A DNA stretch of 64,000 nt from Aureispira sp050633105 (GCA_050633105.1 JBOEFW010000036.1:118324-182323), one strand, 5' to 3'. Positions 17,765 to 27,273 are shown, counted from the stretch's first letter. The notes: generated by a model from the letters alone, not told the origin. Numbers and translations: made by a program.

Positions 17765-17910
17765 CTGTTGTATAAAGTTGGATAAGGTTAGGAAGTCTAG
17801 CACTAGGTCTTCTAAATAAATAGCTACACCCTACTACCGCTTGCCAAAAGCAATACCCTACTTTTTGAAAAAGTTTTTTTCTTTTTTTAGAAAAAAAGTC
17901 AACTAGACAT

Positions 17911-18075
17911 TGAAGTTGTTTAAAAACTGGAGGTAGAATGCTAAATAAGTGCTTGAAAGTCAAGACGAAGTTCGGTTTGACTTTCGTAGCCATAGCTACA
18001 GGATGAAAAGTAGCTGAAGTATTTGGCTTTCAATGGCTTGTTGAGCAACTAGTTGGACATTTTTAAACAACTTCA
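17911..18075. repeat. MITE-like element with 16-bp perfect terminal inverted repeats
   Basis: TGAAGTTGTTTAAAAA at 17911-17926 is exactly inverted at 18060-18075. The 165-bp element has nested internal hairpins: GAAAGTCAA with TTGACTTTC, and GTAGC with GCTAC. No ORF is present. A shorter inverted repeat with the same core lies at 43904-43982. This looks like a non-autonomous mobile element or a mobile RNA hairpin. No clear target duplication was seen. Confidence 0.6.
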
Positions 18076-18182
18076 TTAATAGATCTAGCCCTATAAGAAA
18101 TTATAGGGCGTTGATTAACGCAATACTATTACAAGTAAGAATAGAAAAGTAACGCCGTTCTGTTAAGAGCGCAGAACAGCTG

Positions 18183-19088
18183 TTACAAATCGGTCATTGA
18201 CACCGCAATAATTTCTTCTATTTGCCCCAAAGCCTCCGTCGCCTCCTTCATAAAAGGCATATAGGGCCAATCATGCATCATCTCTTTACCAACGATAACA
18301 TTAACTTCCACTTCAGCCGCTTTCATTTTAGCTATTCCCAAAAGGCTATCTGGATAAAAAATATCATGCTCTGCCAAGAATAAGTCTATAGGAGGAAAAC
18401 CTTTAAAATTACCAAATAAGGGCGAAAGCTCAGGAGCTTTTAGATCCGCTTCTCCTGCCGCCATTGTATTCGCAGAACGCACCCCAACCTCACTGAGTAT
18501 AGGATCTAAAAGATCTATGGCTGCAATCGCTGGATTGTCCACACTCATATCCATAATTGGACTGACAACAATAATTCGCTGAGGCAACGATAAGCCTTTG
18601 GCAAGGAGCCGTTGTGTTAATGTAAGCACCAACTGTGCTCCTGCAGAATCTCCAATCAACAAAATACGCTCTGGCGGATATTCTTCCAATGCCTTGGCAT
18701 AAATCGCATCGATATTAGAAGCAATTTCGGGCAATTGATGTTCTGGCGCTTTGGGATAATTGACCATCCAACCTGTTATCCCTGTATTTTTTACCAAGGT
18801 TACTAAACTTGGCCAAACGGTAGAGTTAGGCCCACTGACAAAAGCGCCCCCTGGGCAAAACAATAAAAGATAACTAGATCGTGGGGTCTTGCTTGGCACC
18901 AATTCCGTGATGGTACTCTTCATCAAGGTAAAAGAACGTGCAGTCGTTCCTTTTAGTAATCGTTTAGAAGGGCTATTAATATCATCTTTCCTCAGTTTTC
19001 TATACAGCATAGGATCTTGAGAAAAGCTGTTTTTAATTCCTTTTAATCTTAGGATTACGTGAACCAATTTAGACGAGAAGCTTGGCAT
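18183..19088 (-). CDS. Alpha/beta hydrolase, hormone-sensitive-lipase type esterase
   Basis: 301 residues from MPSFSSKLVHVILRLKG; the longer frame to 19142 adds an unlikely 18-residue head. The oxyanion segment is CPGGAFVSGP in place of HGGG. The nucleophile elbow is GDSAG. A later Asp (AEHDIFYPDS) and His (MMHDWPYM) complete the triad, all in HSL/family IV order. It hydrolyses carboxylic esters. It is last gene of the seven-gene envelope operon and has no clear signal peptide, so it is probably cytoplasmic. The acyl substrate is unknown. Confidence 0.9.
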   Translation of the reverse strand: MPSFSSKLVHVILRLKGIKNSFSQDPMLYRKLRKDDINSPSKRLLKGTTARSFTLMKSTITELVPSKTPRSSYLLLFCPGGAFVSGPNSTVWPSLVTLVKNTGITGWMVNYPKAPEHQLPEIASNIDAIYAKALEEYPPERILLIGDSAGAQLVLTLTQRLLAKGLSLPQRIIVVSPIMDMSVDNPAIAAIDLLDPILSEVGVRSANTMAAGEADLKAPELSPLFGNFKGFPPIDLFLAEHDIFYPDSLLGIAKMKAAEVEVNVIVGKEMMHDWPYMPFMKEATEALGQIEEIIAVSMTDL

Positions 19089-19144
19089 GATGGATTGTTT
19101 TTTTCCTGAAGATAAAGATATTATGATAGTAATTTGTGCCAAGA

Positions 19145-20386
19145 TTAGGGTTTATAGACCAACTTAATCGCACCACTTCTTCCAATGTTAGATTTTATAT
19201 TCACAATTTTAGGCGGTTTATTGCTGTTGAGTTCAACAATTTCTACGGTCAAGGTATTGGGAGGTATAGAGCCTAGGTTCCAAGCTTTGGTGAAAATGTA
19301 ATTTTCAAAATTAGGGATTAGACTTAGGTTGAGTTGCTTGGGACGTTGTGTTGTTTTCTTCTTCAGATAATACCGTTCCAACACCCAAGCACCATTAAAA
19401 TTAACCGAAACAATGTCCCCATCTTCTTTTTCTGCATCATAAAACAACAATTTTACATTGGGATTATCAACCACTACCGTTTGTTGGTATTCAATCGTAT
19501 CTTCATTAACAATCAATGGAGGATCAGCGCAAGGTTGGGAGGAACTATTTCCATTAGGGACATTTGTTGCGACTTGTTGTGGAGGAATAGTTCGTGTTTG
19601 TTTTTTAGCGTTGGGATTCTTTTGGGGAGTAGTTACAGAAGGTACTTGACCACAAGGCTTTTTAGATGTACGTTCGCTTTGGTTGTTATAAAGGGCCGCT
19701 ACTTCTCGTGGGCTGAGTGCGCGATCATACAAATATAATTCATCCATTACTCCGCAAAAATATTCAATATTACCAGGTAAATCTCGACCTATCTCCATAG
19801 CCAATTGATTGGGAGAAAACGTTGTATTGTACTTCCAACTAACAATCTCTTTGTTATTCAAGTAAACTCTACAATAATCGCCGTCATACGTCACCGCATA
19901 ATGATACCAAGTATCAAATTGAATTTGATGATCAAAGTTCTCTGTGAAATCGGTATTCATGGATACCGTGTATCGCGTGGATTGTAAACGAAACTGTGGG
20001 CTAGCAGCATTTTCTTCTCGAATATCCGATTTACAACAAATAGTCATCCATTGTAAATCAGAATACTCAGAACCATCAGAAGCTTTGAACCACAATGCTA
20101 CCGTGTAGGCCGATTGCGGTTTACTCAAACTCGAAGAATGGGGCACCCGAATATAGCCATCTGTTCCATTAAATTGCATCGCTCCACAAGCATTACCAAA
20201 ACGATCCTTTGTAGTAAAAACGCCTCCATTAATCAATCCATGATTATTGTTCCCACTAATATCTTGGGCATCTGCATTAAATAAATAATGGGCAATTAAT
20301 CCTTTTTTGCTGCCTTGAGCATAGTTGTATTCACTAAAGCAAAAAAATAGTAAGCAGGCCAATAAGTAGTTATTTTTCTGTTGCAT
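19145..20386 (-). CDS. Secreted LamG/concanavalin-fold protein
   Basis: 413 residues. Signal peptide MQQKNNYLLACLLFFCFSEYNYAQ. The LamG-type jelly-roll domain spans about 28-235, from GLIAHYLFNADAQDISGNNNHG through FNGTDGYIRVPHSSSL to MDELYLYDRALSPREVAALY. A Pro/Asn/Gln-rich linker follows, then a beta domain (about 290-413) ending VNIKSNIGRSGAIKLVYKP. LamG domains bind glycans or proteins at the surface. Its start overlaps the preceding gene by 17 bp, so the two are translationally coupled. Confidence 0.88.
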   Translation of the reverse strand: MQQKNNYLLACLLFFCFSEYNYAQGSKKGLIAHYLFNADAQDISGNNNHGLINGGVFTTKDRFGNACGAMQFNGTDGYIRVPHSSSLSKPQSAYTVALWFKASDGSEYSDLQWMTICCKSDIREENAASPQFRLQSTRYTVSMNTDFTENFDHQIQFDTWYHYAVTYDGDYCRVYLNNKEIVSWKYNTTFSPNQLAMEIGRDLPGNIEYFCGVMDELYLYDRALSPREVAALYNNQSERTSKKPCGQVPSVTTPQKNPNAKKQTRTIPPQQVATNVPNGNSSSQPCADPPLIVNEDTIEYQQTVVVDNPNVKLLFYDAEKEDGDIVSVNFNGAWVLERYYLKKKTTQRPKQLNLSLIPNFENYIFTKAWNLGSIPPNTLTVEIVELNSNKPPKIVNIKSNIGRSGAIKLVYKP

Positions 20387-21395
20387 TATCTATTAAATTT
20401 GGTGGTAAAAGGGAATCGTTGTTTAGGGAAGATAAGCTATCGTTCTCTAGGGGATCTAAAACGCCCCCTGTTAAGCTATCAACAACCAATGCTACCTTCC
20501 TAAGACTATCTGGCAGGGCATACACCCCTAAAACAGGGCCATATCGAGTAGTAAAATCAGGCAAACTATCCGCTCTATTTTTAATGTACATGGAAGAAAT
20601 CGCTCCATCTAAATACAACGCATTTTTACAACCTTTTTCTATAAAGATCCGAGCAAAGGTATGCAAGTTGACCAATTCTTCTGATAGAATAAAAACAATC
20701 TCTTGGCGATCGGTTACGCCAACACCACTACGAATGTATTTACTAGAAGAGCCTTGGTTGAATTTGGGATGATACTCTCCATCAATCACCAACATTGGCC
20801 CTGACTGGGTAGCCACTTGCAACGCCGTTTCTTTATTATAAATAGAATCTAAGAAAACTGCCGTTTCCAAAACCCCAGCTTGATTGTCTTTGGCAATATA
20901 AAAAACCCCATTGGGACGCAGAAAGAAATTACCATACCCGTCCACCGTATTGATACCATTGAGCTGCCCACTATCATTTTGGAAGAGGCCAACTGGATCG
21001 CCCTTAGGGTGAAACATCCCCGCATTCGTCAACATAGAATACCCTTTAGGATATTGTTTAGAAAGTTCATTCAAGTTCTTGTAATTGCCATTCAATAAGA
21101 CAATTTTAGCAGTATCTAACTGTACAGTATAAATCGTGAGTCTAGTTTCATAGGCTGTTCCTACCTCAAAAATCTCCTCATACGCACCTGTTCTCACAAA
21201 TAGAGAGGTGGTTAAACTGTCCAAAGGTAACGATAGCGTGGTATCCAACCCTAATTTGGTAGAATCAAGTGCCAAGGTATCCAGTCTTGTTATTGGTCCA
21301 GATAACGTCGTTGGCGATGGAGCAATCTTTTGCTGACAAGCAACCATCCCTCCCAATACAATACTCACTCCTATCAAACGCCCTAATAGTTTCAT
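20370..21395 (-). CDS. Phosphodiester glycosidase-family (DUF2233/NAGPA-like) lipoprotein
   Basis: 341 residues from MKLLGRLIGVSIVLGGMVACQQ, a lipobox with lipidated Cys. The DUF2233 domain shows LTNAGMFHPKGDPVGLF, RPNGVFYI, ATQSGPMLVIDGEYHP, RSGVGVTDRQEIVFILS and CKNALYLDGAISSMYI. The fold is that of the enzyme that removes GlcNAc from phosphodiester-linked sugars, and related bacterial proteins act on envelope polymers. It is a paralogue of the next upstream gene, with 30 bp between them. The C-terminal 35 residues are Leu/Ser/Asp-rich and probably disordered. Confidence 0.88.
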   Translation of the reverse strand: MKLLGRLIGVSIVLGGMVACQQKIAPSPTTLSGPITRLDTLALDSTKLGLDTTLSLPLDSLTTSLFVRTGAYEEIFEVGTAYETRLTIYTVQLDTAKIVLLNGNYKNLNELSKQYPKGYSMLTNAGMFHPKGDPVGLFQNDSGQLNGINTVDGYGNFFLRPNGVFYIAKDNQAGVLETAVFLDSIYNKETALQVATQSGPMLVIDGEYHPKFNQGSSSKYIRSGVGVTDRQEIVFILSEELVNLHTFARIFIEKGCKNALYLDGAISSMYIKNRADSLPDFTTRYGPVLGVYALPDSLRKVALVVDSLTGGVLDPLENDSLSSLNNDSLLPPNLIDNATEK

Positions 21396-21425
21396 TGGAT
21401 TCAAATTTATCATTAATGGCTCCTT

Positions 21426-22241
21426 TTATTTAGGAGTCGTCACTCCGATAATCATCCCAAAATTCCCTTGCTGTGCATCGTTGTATGCTTCCAAAGCAGG
21501 ATAATACACCCGAGACACAAAGCCATCTAAATACAAGGCATTCTCACAGTTCAAGCGATCTCTAAAAAGAGTCGCCATATCATGGAAACAAATCTGCTCT
21601 TGGGATAACACCAATGCAACTTTTCCATTGGGTAAAATACCGACCGCATTTCTGAAATGTTTGTTCTTAGAATTAGGAGTAAAAGCGGGATGCAATTGTT
21701 TATCAATCACCAGCATTGGTCCCGATTGGGTGGCATACTTAATACCTTGATATTGCTTGTCCTCTTGAACAACTTGAAAAGCCTCATTCGCTTGGACTAC
21801 TGCCACTCCATTGGTTTGGATATAAAAAACACCATTGGGATGCAGATAAAAATTCGTTTTTTTAGGTCGATGGCTTGTTAATGGTTCTAAGGCTTTCCGA
21901 ACAGTTTCGTCCTCTATATATAAGCCTTGTGGTTCGTTGTTCTGATCAGGCAAATACATACCACCATTCATCGCCAACAACAACTGCTGCTTTTCGTCGT
22001 TTAAGTACTGCTCTAAATTTTTGAAACTTCTAAACTTCTGTTGCTCCTTGTTTTCTAAGAAAAACTGAAGTGCTTCAGGCGCTACTTCTAGTACTAAATA
22101 GGTAGCCCCTTTCCATTCTACTACAATATGGTGAAGAGCAGTTGATTTGGTGCCAGAAGGCGTTGTATTTGTCCCAAAAGTTGGCCAAGCCAAAAAGAGC
22201 AAAAATACTCCAAGGAGAAATAGCCAGATATTTTTTGTCAC
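21426..22241 (-). CDS. Phosphodiester glycosidase-family (DUF2233/NAGPA-like) protein, second paralogue
   Basis: 271 residues. Signal peptide or anchor MTKNIWLFLLGVFLLFLAWPTFG. The family motifs are clear: LLAMNGGMYLPDQNNEPQGLYI, HPNGVFYIQTNG, ATQSGPMLVIDKQLHP, FRNAVGILPNGKVALVLSQ and CENALYLDGFVSRVYYP. It lacks a lipobox, so it would be periplasmic, secreted or membrane-anchored, unlike its lipoprotein paralogue. It starts 5 bp after the upstream gene and is part of the same operon. The substrate is unknown. Confidence 0.9.
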   Translation of the reverse strand: MTKNIWLFLLGVFLLFLAWPTFGTNTTPSGTKSTALHHIVVEWKGATYLVLEVAPEALQFFLENKEQQKFRSFKNLEQYLNDEKQQLLLAMNGGMYLPDQNNEPQGLYIEDETVRKALEPLTSHRPKKTNFYLHPNGVFYIQTNGVAVVQANEAFQVVQEDKQYQGIKYATQSGPMLVIDKQLHPAFTPNSKNKHFRNAVGILPNGKVALVLSQEQICFHDMATLFRDRLNCENALYLDGFVSRVYYPALEAYNDAQQGNFGMIIGVTTPK

Positions 22242-22246
22242 GAGTT

Positions 22247-23164
22247 TTAATTATAATGATAACTCAATAAATTAACCGCTCGACTGATGCTGGTCTCTCC
22301 TTCTAATTCTGAATCTAAGGAGTCATCTCCTGTATTGACTTCCAATACATTGTAAGCACCTGTATCTAGATTCAACAAAGCTGTAACATCCATGTTTTGA
22401 TCGTTGAGATGCGCTAATACTTTTTGAGCACCATCATATAGATACGCCCCTTCAGGCAGATCAAAAACAATGTGGTACAAAGTACCTGTGTTCGTAGTCG
22501 CTAAGGCTAAAAAACGACGCTCTCTTTTGTTCTTTCGGCCTCTAGAATCAATTTTTAATTGGTTCTTATAAGCAAGCAATTGCGTTTGAAAGACGGTGGC
22601 CTTTTCATCTTTTGCCCACTCCAAAAAATCATATTTATCAGTTGTACTCTCTCGGATGTTCAGTTTTTTACCAAGGCTTTGAAGGTGTAAATCTCCCTTC
22701 GTCAAATCGGAAACTACAATTCCTCCCGTAGCATAAACAATGACTAAAGCATCCATTCCATCTTTCTTGACTTTTCTATTTTTTGCATAACCATTCTCAA
22801 TATTAATTCCAACAGGTAAAGCACCATCTGTTTTATCCAAGTCATCAGAAAAAGCCCCACTACAAGTTAAAAATACTTCTTTTCCTTTGCTCCATTTTTT
22901 ATGATTTCCATAAACATCTCCTGCTGAGAAATATGCGGCACTCATTCGTTTAGAGCCTCGGTTCATCCAAACGGAATGCCCAATTTTTGAATACCCTTCT
23001 TGTAAGGTATAGACTTTAGCATGGCCATTCTTAAAGCTCTTCATATTGTCGCCTGTATAACCTTCGCCGTAATAACGAACGCTAGTGGTTGAGAAAGATA
23101 ATAAAGCAAAAGCAGCAAGTAGTGCTACTCCTAATGGTAGGTTTTTGGTTGTTGTTATTTTCAT
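22247..23164 (-). CDS. Secreted protein, probable divergent phosphodiester-glycosidase fold
   Basis: 305 residues. Signal peptide MKITTTKNLPLGVALLAAFALLSFSTTS. The order of elements parallels the two DUF2233 neighbours: FLTCSGAFSDDLDKTDGALPVGINIENGYA for the N-A-G-M and D-P-x-G-L region, QTQLLAYKNQLKIDS for the TQSGPMLV region, RRFLALATTNTGTLYHIVF for the GVG...VLS region, and ALLNLDTGAYNVLEV for ALYLDG. The key residues differ, so the activity may have changed. This relationship is inferred by eye. It overlaps the upstream gene by 4 bp (ATGA-type coupling). Confidence 0.65.
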   Translation of the reverse strand: MKITTTKNLPLGVALLAAFALLSFSTTSVRYYGEGYTGDNMKSFKNGHAKVYTLQEGYSKIGHSVWMNRGSKRMSAAYFSAGDVYGNHKKWSKGKEVFLTCSGAFSDDLDKTDGALPVGINIENGYAKNRKVKKDGMDALVIVYATGGIVVSDLTKGDLHLQSLGKKLNIRESTTDKYDFLEWAKDEKATVFQTQLLAYKNQLKIDSRGRKNKRERRFLALATTNTGTLYHIVFDLPEGAYLYDGAQKVLAHLNDQNMDVTALLNLDTGAYNVLEVNTGDDSLDSELEGETSISRAVNLLSYHYN

Positions 23165-23823
23165 GATTGTTTGTTTCTTCTTATTCTTCTGATAATAAAA
23201 TAAAGTATACCCAATGCACTAATCATTCCTAGTATACATAAAACAGGATGGTCAAACCACAAACGACTCCAAATGTACTGAACATTACCCCGTTTTAGAT
23301 GATAGAGGCCTTTTTCTAAGTCACTAACAGGAATTGAAACGCCATACTCCTGCGCTTTGAGTTCCTCCACTAAATACATCAAGGTGGCATCTTCTTTTTG
23401 CAAGATCCCTTTCTGAAAACCTTGTTCTAGCTGTTCTGCCAAGTCTTCAAAAACCACATCACTAGCAATCTGAAATTCCCGTTCTGTTCGTTCTACTAGA
23501 AATTTTCCTAGTGCCAATCGATCAAGCAATTGTGCTTGATTCTGAATATCAGTAGGTTCATACACTAATTGTTCTTCTACTAACTGTAAGAAAAAAGGAG
23601 CAACGGGTCGTTGGTAATCCTTTAATAAACGTTCAGCGGCTTCATAATATTTTATCTCTTTTGTTGGAACTGCTTTTAAGAAGTCCTTGTACAAAAAAGC
23701 GTCTAAAAACGCTTCATCAGATAACGCCTTGTTCGCTAATAACTGTTTTTCAAAGTCATTTGCATGGACACTTTTGGTTATTACCAAAAAAAGGACCAGC
23801 AAACTATAACTTATTAATTTCAT
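23161..23823 (-). CDS. Membrane-anchored periplasmic protein, unknown
   Basis: 220 residues. Signal peptide MKLISYSLLVLFLVITKSVHA. A helical acidic periplasmic domain (about 22-180, rich in Glu and Leu) precedes one C-terminal transmembrane helix (PVLCILGMISALGILYFII) and the positive tail RRIRRNKQS. The protein is thus tethered with its bulk outside the cytoplasm. No family is recognised. It sits between the barrel protein and the glycosidase-like genes and could scaffold them; that is inference. Confidence 0.7.
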   Translation of the reverse strand: MKLISYSLLVLFLVITKSVHANDFEKQLLANKALSDEAFLDAFLYKDFLKAVPTKEIKYYEAAERLLKDYQRPVAPFFLQLVEEQLVYEPTDIQNQAQLLDRLALGKFLVERTEREFQIASDVVFEDLAEQLEQGFQKGILQKEDATLMYLVEELKAQEYGVSIPVSDLEKGLYHLKRGNVQYIWSRLWFDHPVLCILGMISALGILYFIIRRIRRNKQS

Positions 23824-23848
23824 AATACAATGGGTTGAGGACTACCAA

Positions 23849-25117
23849 TTAGCGGGTCGTAGGGATCAAAATATCAAGACCAAAACCAAACTTCAAGGAC
23901 GTATCCCAAAATTCCATCTCCCATTGCTGAGAAATAGGATAATCCACTCCAATAGAACCTGTAAAAGCCACCATTCTAGAGATATATACTCTTAATTTAG
24001 TTTCCAAGCCCCAAATCATCGTACTAAAACGAGGATTGCGGTTGATGGAACCATTCTCTAATACTAAAGAATGGTTCTCCAATTGTCCCCAAACATACCC
24101 AGCTGTCCCTGAAACTCTAATGCCCATTCGCAAGGGCAAAATCGTCAACTCTGCTCCCAACTGACCTCCTACAATATGGTAAATCATATCGGCTTGGCTG
24201 TTGTAAGAATAGGTTGCGGCGAAACCTATATTTCCGCCTGCGTGTCTGCCATGCCATAAACGCTCGATTCCTAGATAGCCCTGGTGTCCTGCGACTTGCT
24301 GGTTGGGAGTAGAAGTTAAAGTGCCAACTCGTTCAGAACCTTGATAAATGACGGGTGTTTCTTTAAAATTGAGTTGGGGCAAAAGCGTATAGCGATAGCC
24401 AAAAAGAACATTGGTTGCGTTTTGTTGTACAAATTGCTTCTGAAAATGGTGCTCTTCCCCAAAATTGCTTGTTCTTCGACTAGGCTGTTTGTTTTTTTGC
24501 AGTTGTTGGCGTAGATTAACTTTATCGCGCTCTAAACGCTCTATTTTACGCTCCAAGGCACTCACTTGGGCAGTAGAAGCGCCAGACGGATTTGATGTTG
24601 TTGCATTAGCACGCTTTTGATAGCCTTTGATTTGTCCTTTTAAGACTTGAATTTCTTGCTTTTGCTCTGCCGCTCTTTTACGCAGTCGTTCTATTTCTAC
24701 AGTTCCGCCACCTTCCATTGTCAGGCGTTGGATTTCTTTATTTAAGTTGAGGTTCTCCGCTTCCAATTTCTCTACGATTGCCTCTGTAGCTTCTATTTCT
24801 TTTCTACAAGACGTAATTTCTAATTCACAATCATTGGTGTTGGCGAGACTACCGCCACTTTCCAATATTTTTATCTTGTTTAAGATGGCCTTAATTTCAC
24901 GCTCGTGCCCCTCCTTTTCTTGATTTAAAGCGGCATTGTTTCCTCCATTACCCGTTGTATTATTTCTAGCGATACGCTTTTCTAAAGCTTCAATCGCTTG
25001 CTCTTCGGTTTCAATTTGAGTTTCTAGCTCTTGAATATTTTGTCCATAAACGTTTGGCACTAAAAAAAGCAGTAACAAAACACAAAAAGCCTTGATTGTA
25101 AAACAACTATAAATCAT
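23849..25117 (-). CDS. Secreted coiled-coil protein with C-terminal outer-membrane barrel
   Basis: 422 residues. Signal peptide MIYSCFTIKAFCVLLLLFLVPNVYGQ. A long coiled coil (about 27-215, repeated E-A-I-x-x-L-E-K patterns) is interrupted by a GNGGNN spacer. A predicted beta-barrel follows (about 225-422, NVLFGYRYTLLPQLNF... to LKFGFGLDILIPTTR) with alternating aromatic strands. It is first gene of the seven-gene operon. The layout suggests an outer-membrane anchor with a periplasmic or external stalk. No named family is recognised. Confidence 0.75.
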   Translation of the reverse strand: MIYSCFTIKAFCVLLLLFLVPNVYGQNIQELETQIETEEQAIEALEKRIARNNTTGNGGNNAALNQEKEGHEREIKAILNKIKILESGGSLANTNDCELEITSCRKEIEATEAIVEKLEAENLNLNKEIQRLTMEGGGTVEIERLRKRAAEQKQEIQVLKGQIKGYQKRANATTSNPSGASTAQVSALERKIERLERDKVNLRQQLQKNKQPSRRTSNFGEEHHFQKQFVQQNATNVLFGYRYTLLPQLNFKETPVIYQGSERVGTLTSTPNQQVAGHQGYLGIERLWHGRHAGGNIGFAATYSYNSQADMIYHIVGGQLGAELTILPLRMGIRVSGTAGYVWGQLENHSLVLENGSINRNPRFSTMIWGLETKLRVYISRMVAFTGSIGVDYPISQQWEMEFWDTSLKFGFGLDILIPTTR

Positions 25118-25263
25118 ATTAAAATGGGTTAATTGATCAACTAAATAATTGGGTATTCATTTAGCTTCAAACATACCAAAAAAAACACACTTATTCATTT
25201 ATTAATGCATTGAACTAAATTCTAAGACATAAGAAATAGCCCTAGTTATTCCTTCCCTCTCTA

Positions 25264-26304
25264 TCAATACACTTGTTGGGGCATTTTTCTTGTTGCTAAA
25301 GCTTCTCGGATACAAGGAATACTATAATAATTAGCGCCCGTATTTTGACGCATACCAACCATCAATTCCTCTAACAACAAATCATCCCAACTCCCTATTT
25401 GCCGATTCTCTAACACTTGTTGAGAAATACCAAGTGATTGGGTCTCATCAAAAACAAACGCTTGTAAACTATCCTGCCAAGTATAAAACACGGTAAATCC
25501 ATCTAAATGAATTGTATCTGCATCAGGCCAAGGATAAGGTGCTTTGTGGGTCAACAATACCTCTAATTCATACTTCAATTCTAAAGTTCTTCTATCAACA
25601 ATCGTCCAGTCAGATCGATAAGAATACAAACCACTTAATTCGCAAGAACCAACGGTACTATCTACTGCTGACCATTCTAAATCCAAATCAAAAAAGCCAC
25701 TATCATGAATATACCCCGCCTCTTGTAATTGATTTCCCTCTACTTGATAAATCATTCGACTATCCGCATCGCCCATATCGGAATGAAAATCTCCAATGAT
25801 TAAAAACAATAAACGGGTTGTTGAATCAAACAATATTTGCTGCTCTCGGAGTACATATCGAGTGTAACAACCTGTAGCATCACTCAACCACCAAGAATTG
25901 TTGGTAGAATCTTTCGTCAGTAATAAAACCTCAAAGTAATTATCCGCATACTCCATCCCCAAAATCACCAATCGATGGGTAGCATCAATAGCATACTTCT
26001 TAGACAAGACATAAGAGTCCTTAAAGCTTTGAAACGAATGTTTCTCTTGCATTTGCTCAAAGGTGATCATCCTGTCTTCCTCTTCTTGTAATCGTCGTCC
26101 CTCAATCCACCACTCATAAGCAGTGCTTAAATTCAGACTATCAACAGCATCCACCCCATCTGTCATCTTAGCCTCTGCCCAAAAAGTAGTGTCCCTAACC
26201 AGCGCTGTGCCTAAAGTCGAGGGAATTGTTTTATGTTGTAGCTCTACTGATGAAGTGCAAGCTATTTGTAAGCAAAATAAAAAAGGTAATAAGAGCATTT
26301 TCAT
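25264..26304 (-). CDS. Lipoprotein, unknown
   Basis: 346 residues. Lipobox head MKMLLLPFLFCLQIACTSS. The mature domain is beta-rich with many Asp and Trp (DNYFEVLLLTKDSTNNSWWLSDATG, IGDFHSDMGDADSRMIYQVEGN) and resembles no family I can name. It stands alone, with about 145 bp separating it from the operon above and a divergent lipoprotein gene downstream on the other strand. Confidence 0.65.
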   Translation of the reverse strand: MKMLLLPFLFCLQIACTSSVELQHKTIPSTLGTALVRDTTFWAEAKMTDGVDAVDSLNLSTAYEWWIEGRRLQEEEDRMITFEQMQEKHSFQSFKDSYVLSKKYAIDATHRLVILGMEYADNYFEVLLLTKDSTNNSWWLSDATGCYTRYVLREQQILFDSTTRLLFLIIGDFHSDMGDADSRMIYQVEGNQLQEAGYIHDSGFFDLDLEWSAVDSTVGSCELSGLYSYRSDWTIVDRRTLELKYELEVLLTHKAPYPWPDADTIHLDGFTVFYTWQDSLQAFVFDETQSLGISQQVLENRQIGSWDDLLLEELMVGMRQNTGANYYSIPCIREALATRKMPQQVY

Positions 26305-26478
26305 AGATTCGTATCAAGATTAAAAAGTGTCTACTGTTCTAGAATACTTAACCGAAGACGTCTATTCCAATTTTCATACAACAAGCCCTACATAAAATTA
26401 GAAAATGGAAGCATTGCTTAGTAACTGGTTATAAGCAATGCACGCTCCAACAATTTTAAAACCCAATAAACCATTTCC

Positions 26479-27273
26479 ATGAAACTAATCCTCCTATTCC
26501 TCCTCCTGTGCTTTCTAGTTGCTTGCAAAACAAGCGCTATTGTCACCACAAAAAACACGTTCTCCATTTGTATAGACAGCTTAGATGCCATCCCTCCAAT
26601 GGCTACTTATAATCCCCTCTATTTTGGAAGAAAATACAAACCACTGTACATAGGCCAAGAACAAGATCCCCTATTCATTGACTATTATTGTCGACTTCGA
26701 TTGGGCTTCGAATCAGTTGTCCCTCCCCCGCCTCCTTATCCTCCCGCACCAAACATTCCAGACCCAGATACCCTTCGAGCAGTAGACCTTGCTTGGCAAA
26801 AGAAAGTTGCCTATTGGCAACAACAACAAGCTCCTTACAAAGGATATGTTCGATACGATAGAGATGGAGAGCATCTCTTCCCTTTTATTCCATACAGCAA
26901 CGCAAAAGTAGAAATCTTTGTGGACACCAACCATCTTTTATTAACGGAACAGTACATCCCTGATGCTGCTACCTTTCCTCCTCTAGCCCAAGGCTATCCT
27001 GTTCTTATTAAAAACAAGGGAACCGATACACTTAGTTTTGGTTATCAGGGCTACCTCCGATTAACCGTAGAAGAACAACAAGCCAATGGTTCTTGGGCGG
27101 CCTTTGAGGAGGGGTTTCATAGGATTGAATCTAGCCGCTATATGTTGCTCCCGCCCAATGAAATGGTCGTGACGGTGGTTCCCGTTTACCAGTGGAAGAA
27201 AAAAAGGATCTTTCGGGTGAAATATGGTTCCAATTATTCAAATAGTTTTAAAGGGCGGGTGGTGCAAGAGTAG
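26479..27273 (+). CDS. Lipoprotein with proline-rich segment, unknown
   Basis: 264 residues. Lipobox MKLILLFLLLCFLVACKTS. There is a striking polyproline stretch at about residues 81-93 (VPPPPPYPPAPNIPDPDT), then a beta-rich C-terminal half (VLIKNKGTDTLSFGYQGYLRLTVEE...) reminiscent of an immunoglobulin-like sandwich. It ends 21 bp before the 3' end of hsdR, with which it is convergent. No function is assigned. Confidence 0.65.
   Translation: MKLILLFLLLCFLVACKTSAIVTTKNTFSICIDSLDAIPPMATYNPLYFGRKYKPLYIGQEQDPLFIDYYCRLRLGFESVVPPPPPYPPAPNIPDPDTLRAVDLAWQKKVAYWQQQQAPYKGYVRYDRDGEHLFPFIPYSNAKVEIFVDTNHLLLTEQYIPDAATFPPLAQGYPVLIKNKGTDTLSFGYQGYLRLTVEEQQANGSWAAFEEGFHRIESSRYMLLPPNEMVVTVVPVYQWKKKRIFRVKYGSNYSNSFKGRVVQE

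Noticed and set aside
17709..17993. 94-codon open frame on the minus strand over the lipoprotein 5' end
   Set aside because: It overlaps the lipoprotein start and the poly-A tract and the left end of the MITE-like element, with low-complexity Lys/Phe content and no domain. It is a shadow of non-coding sequence.
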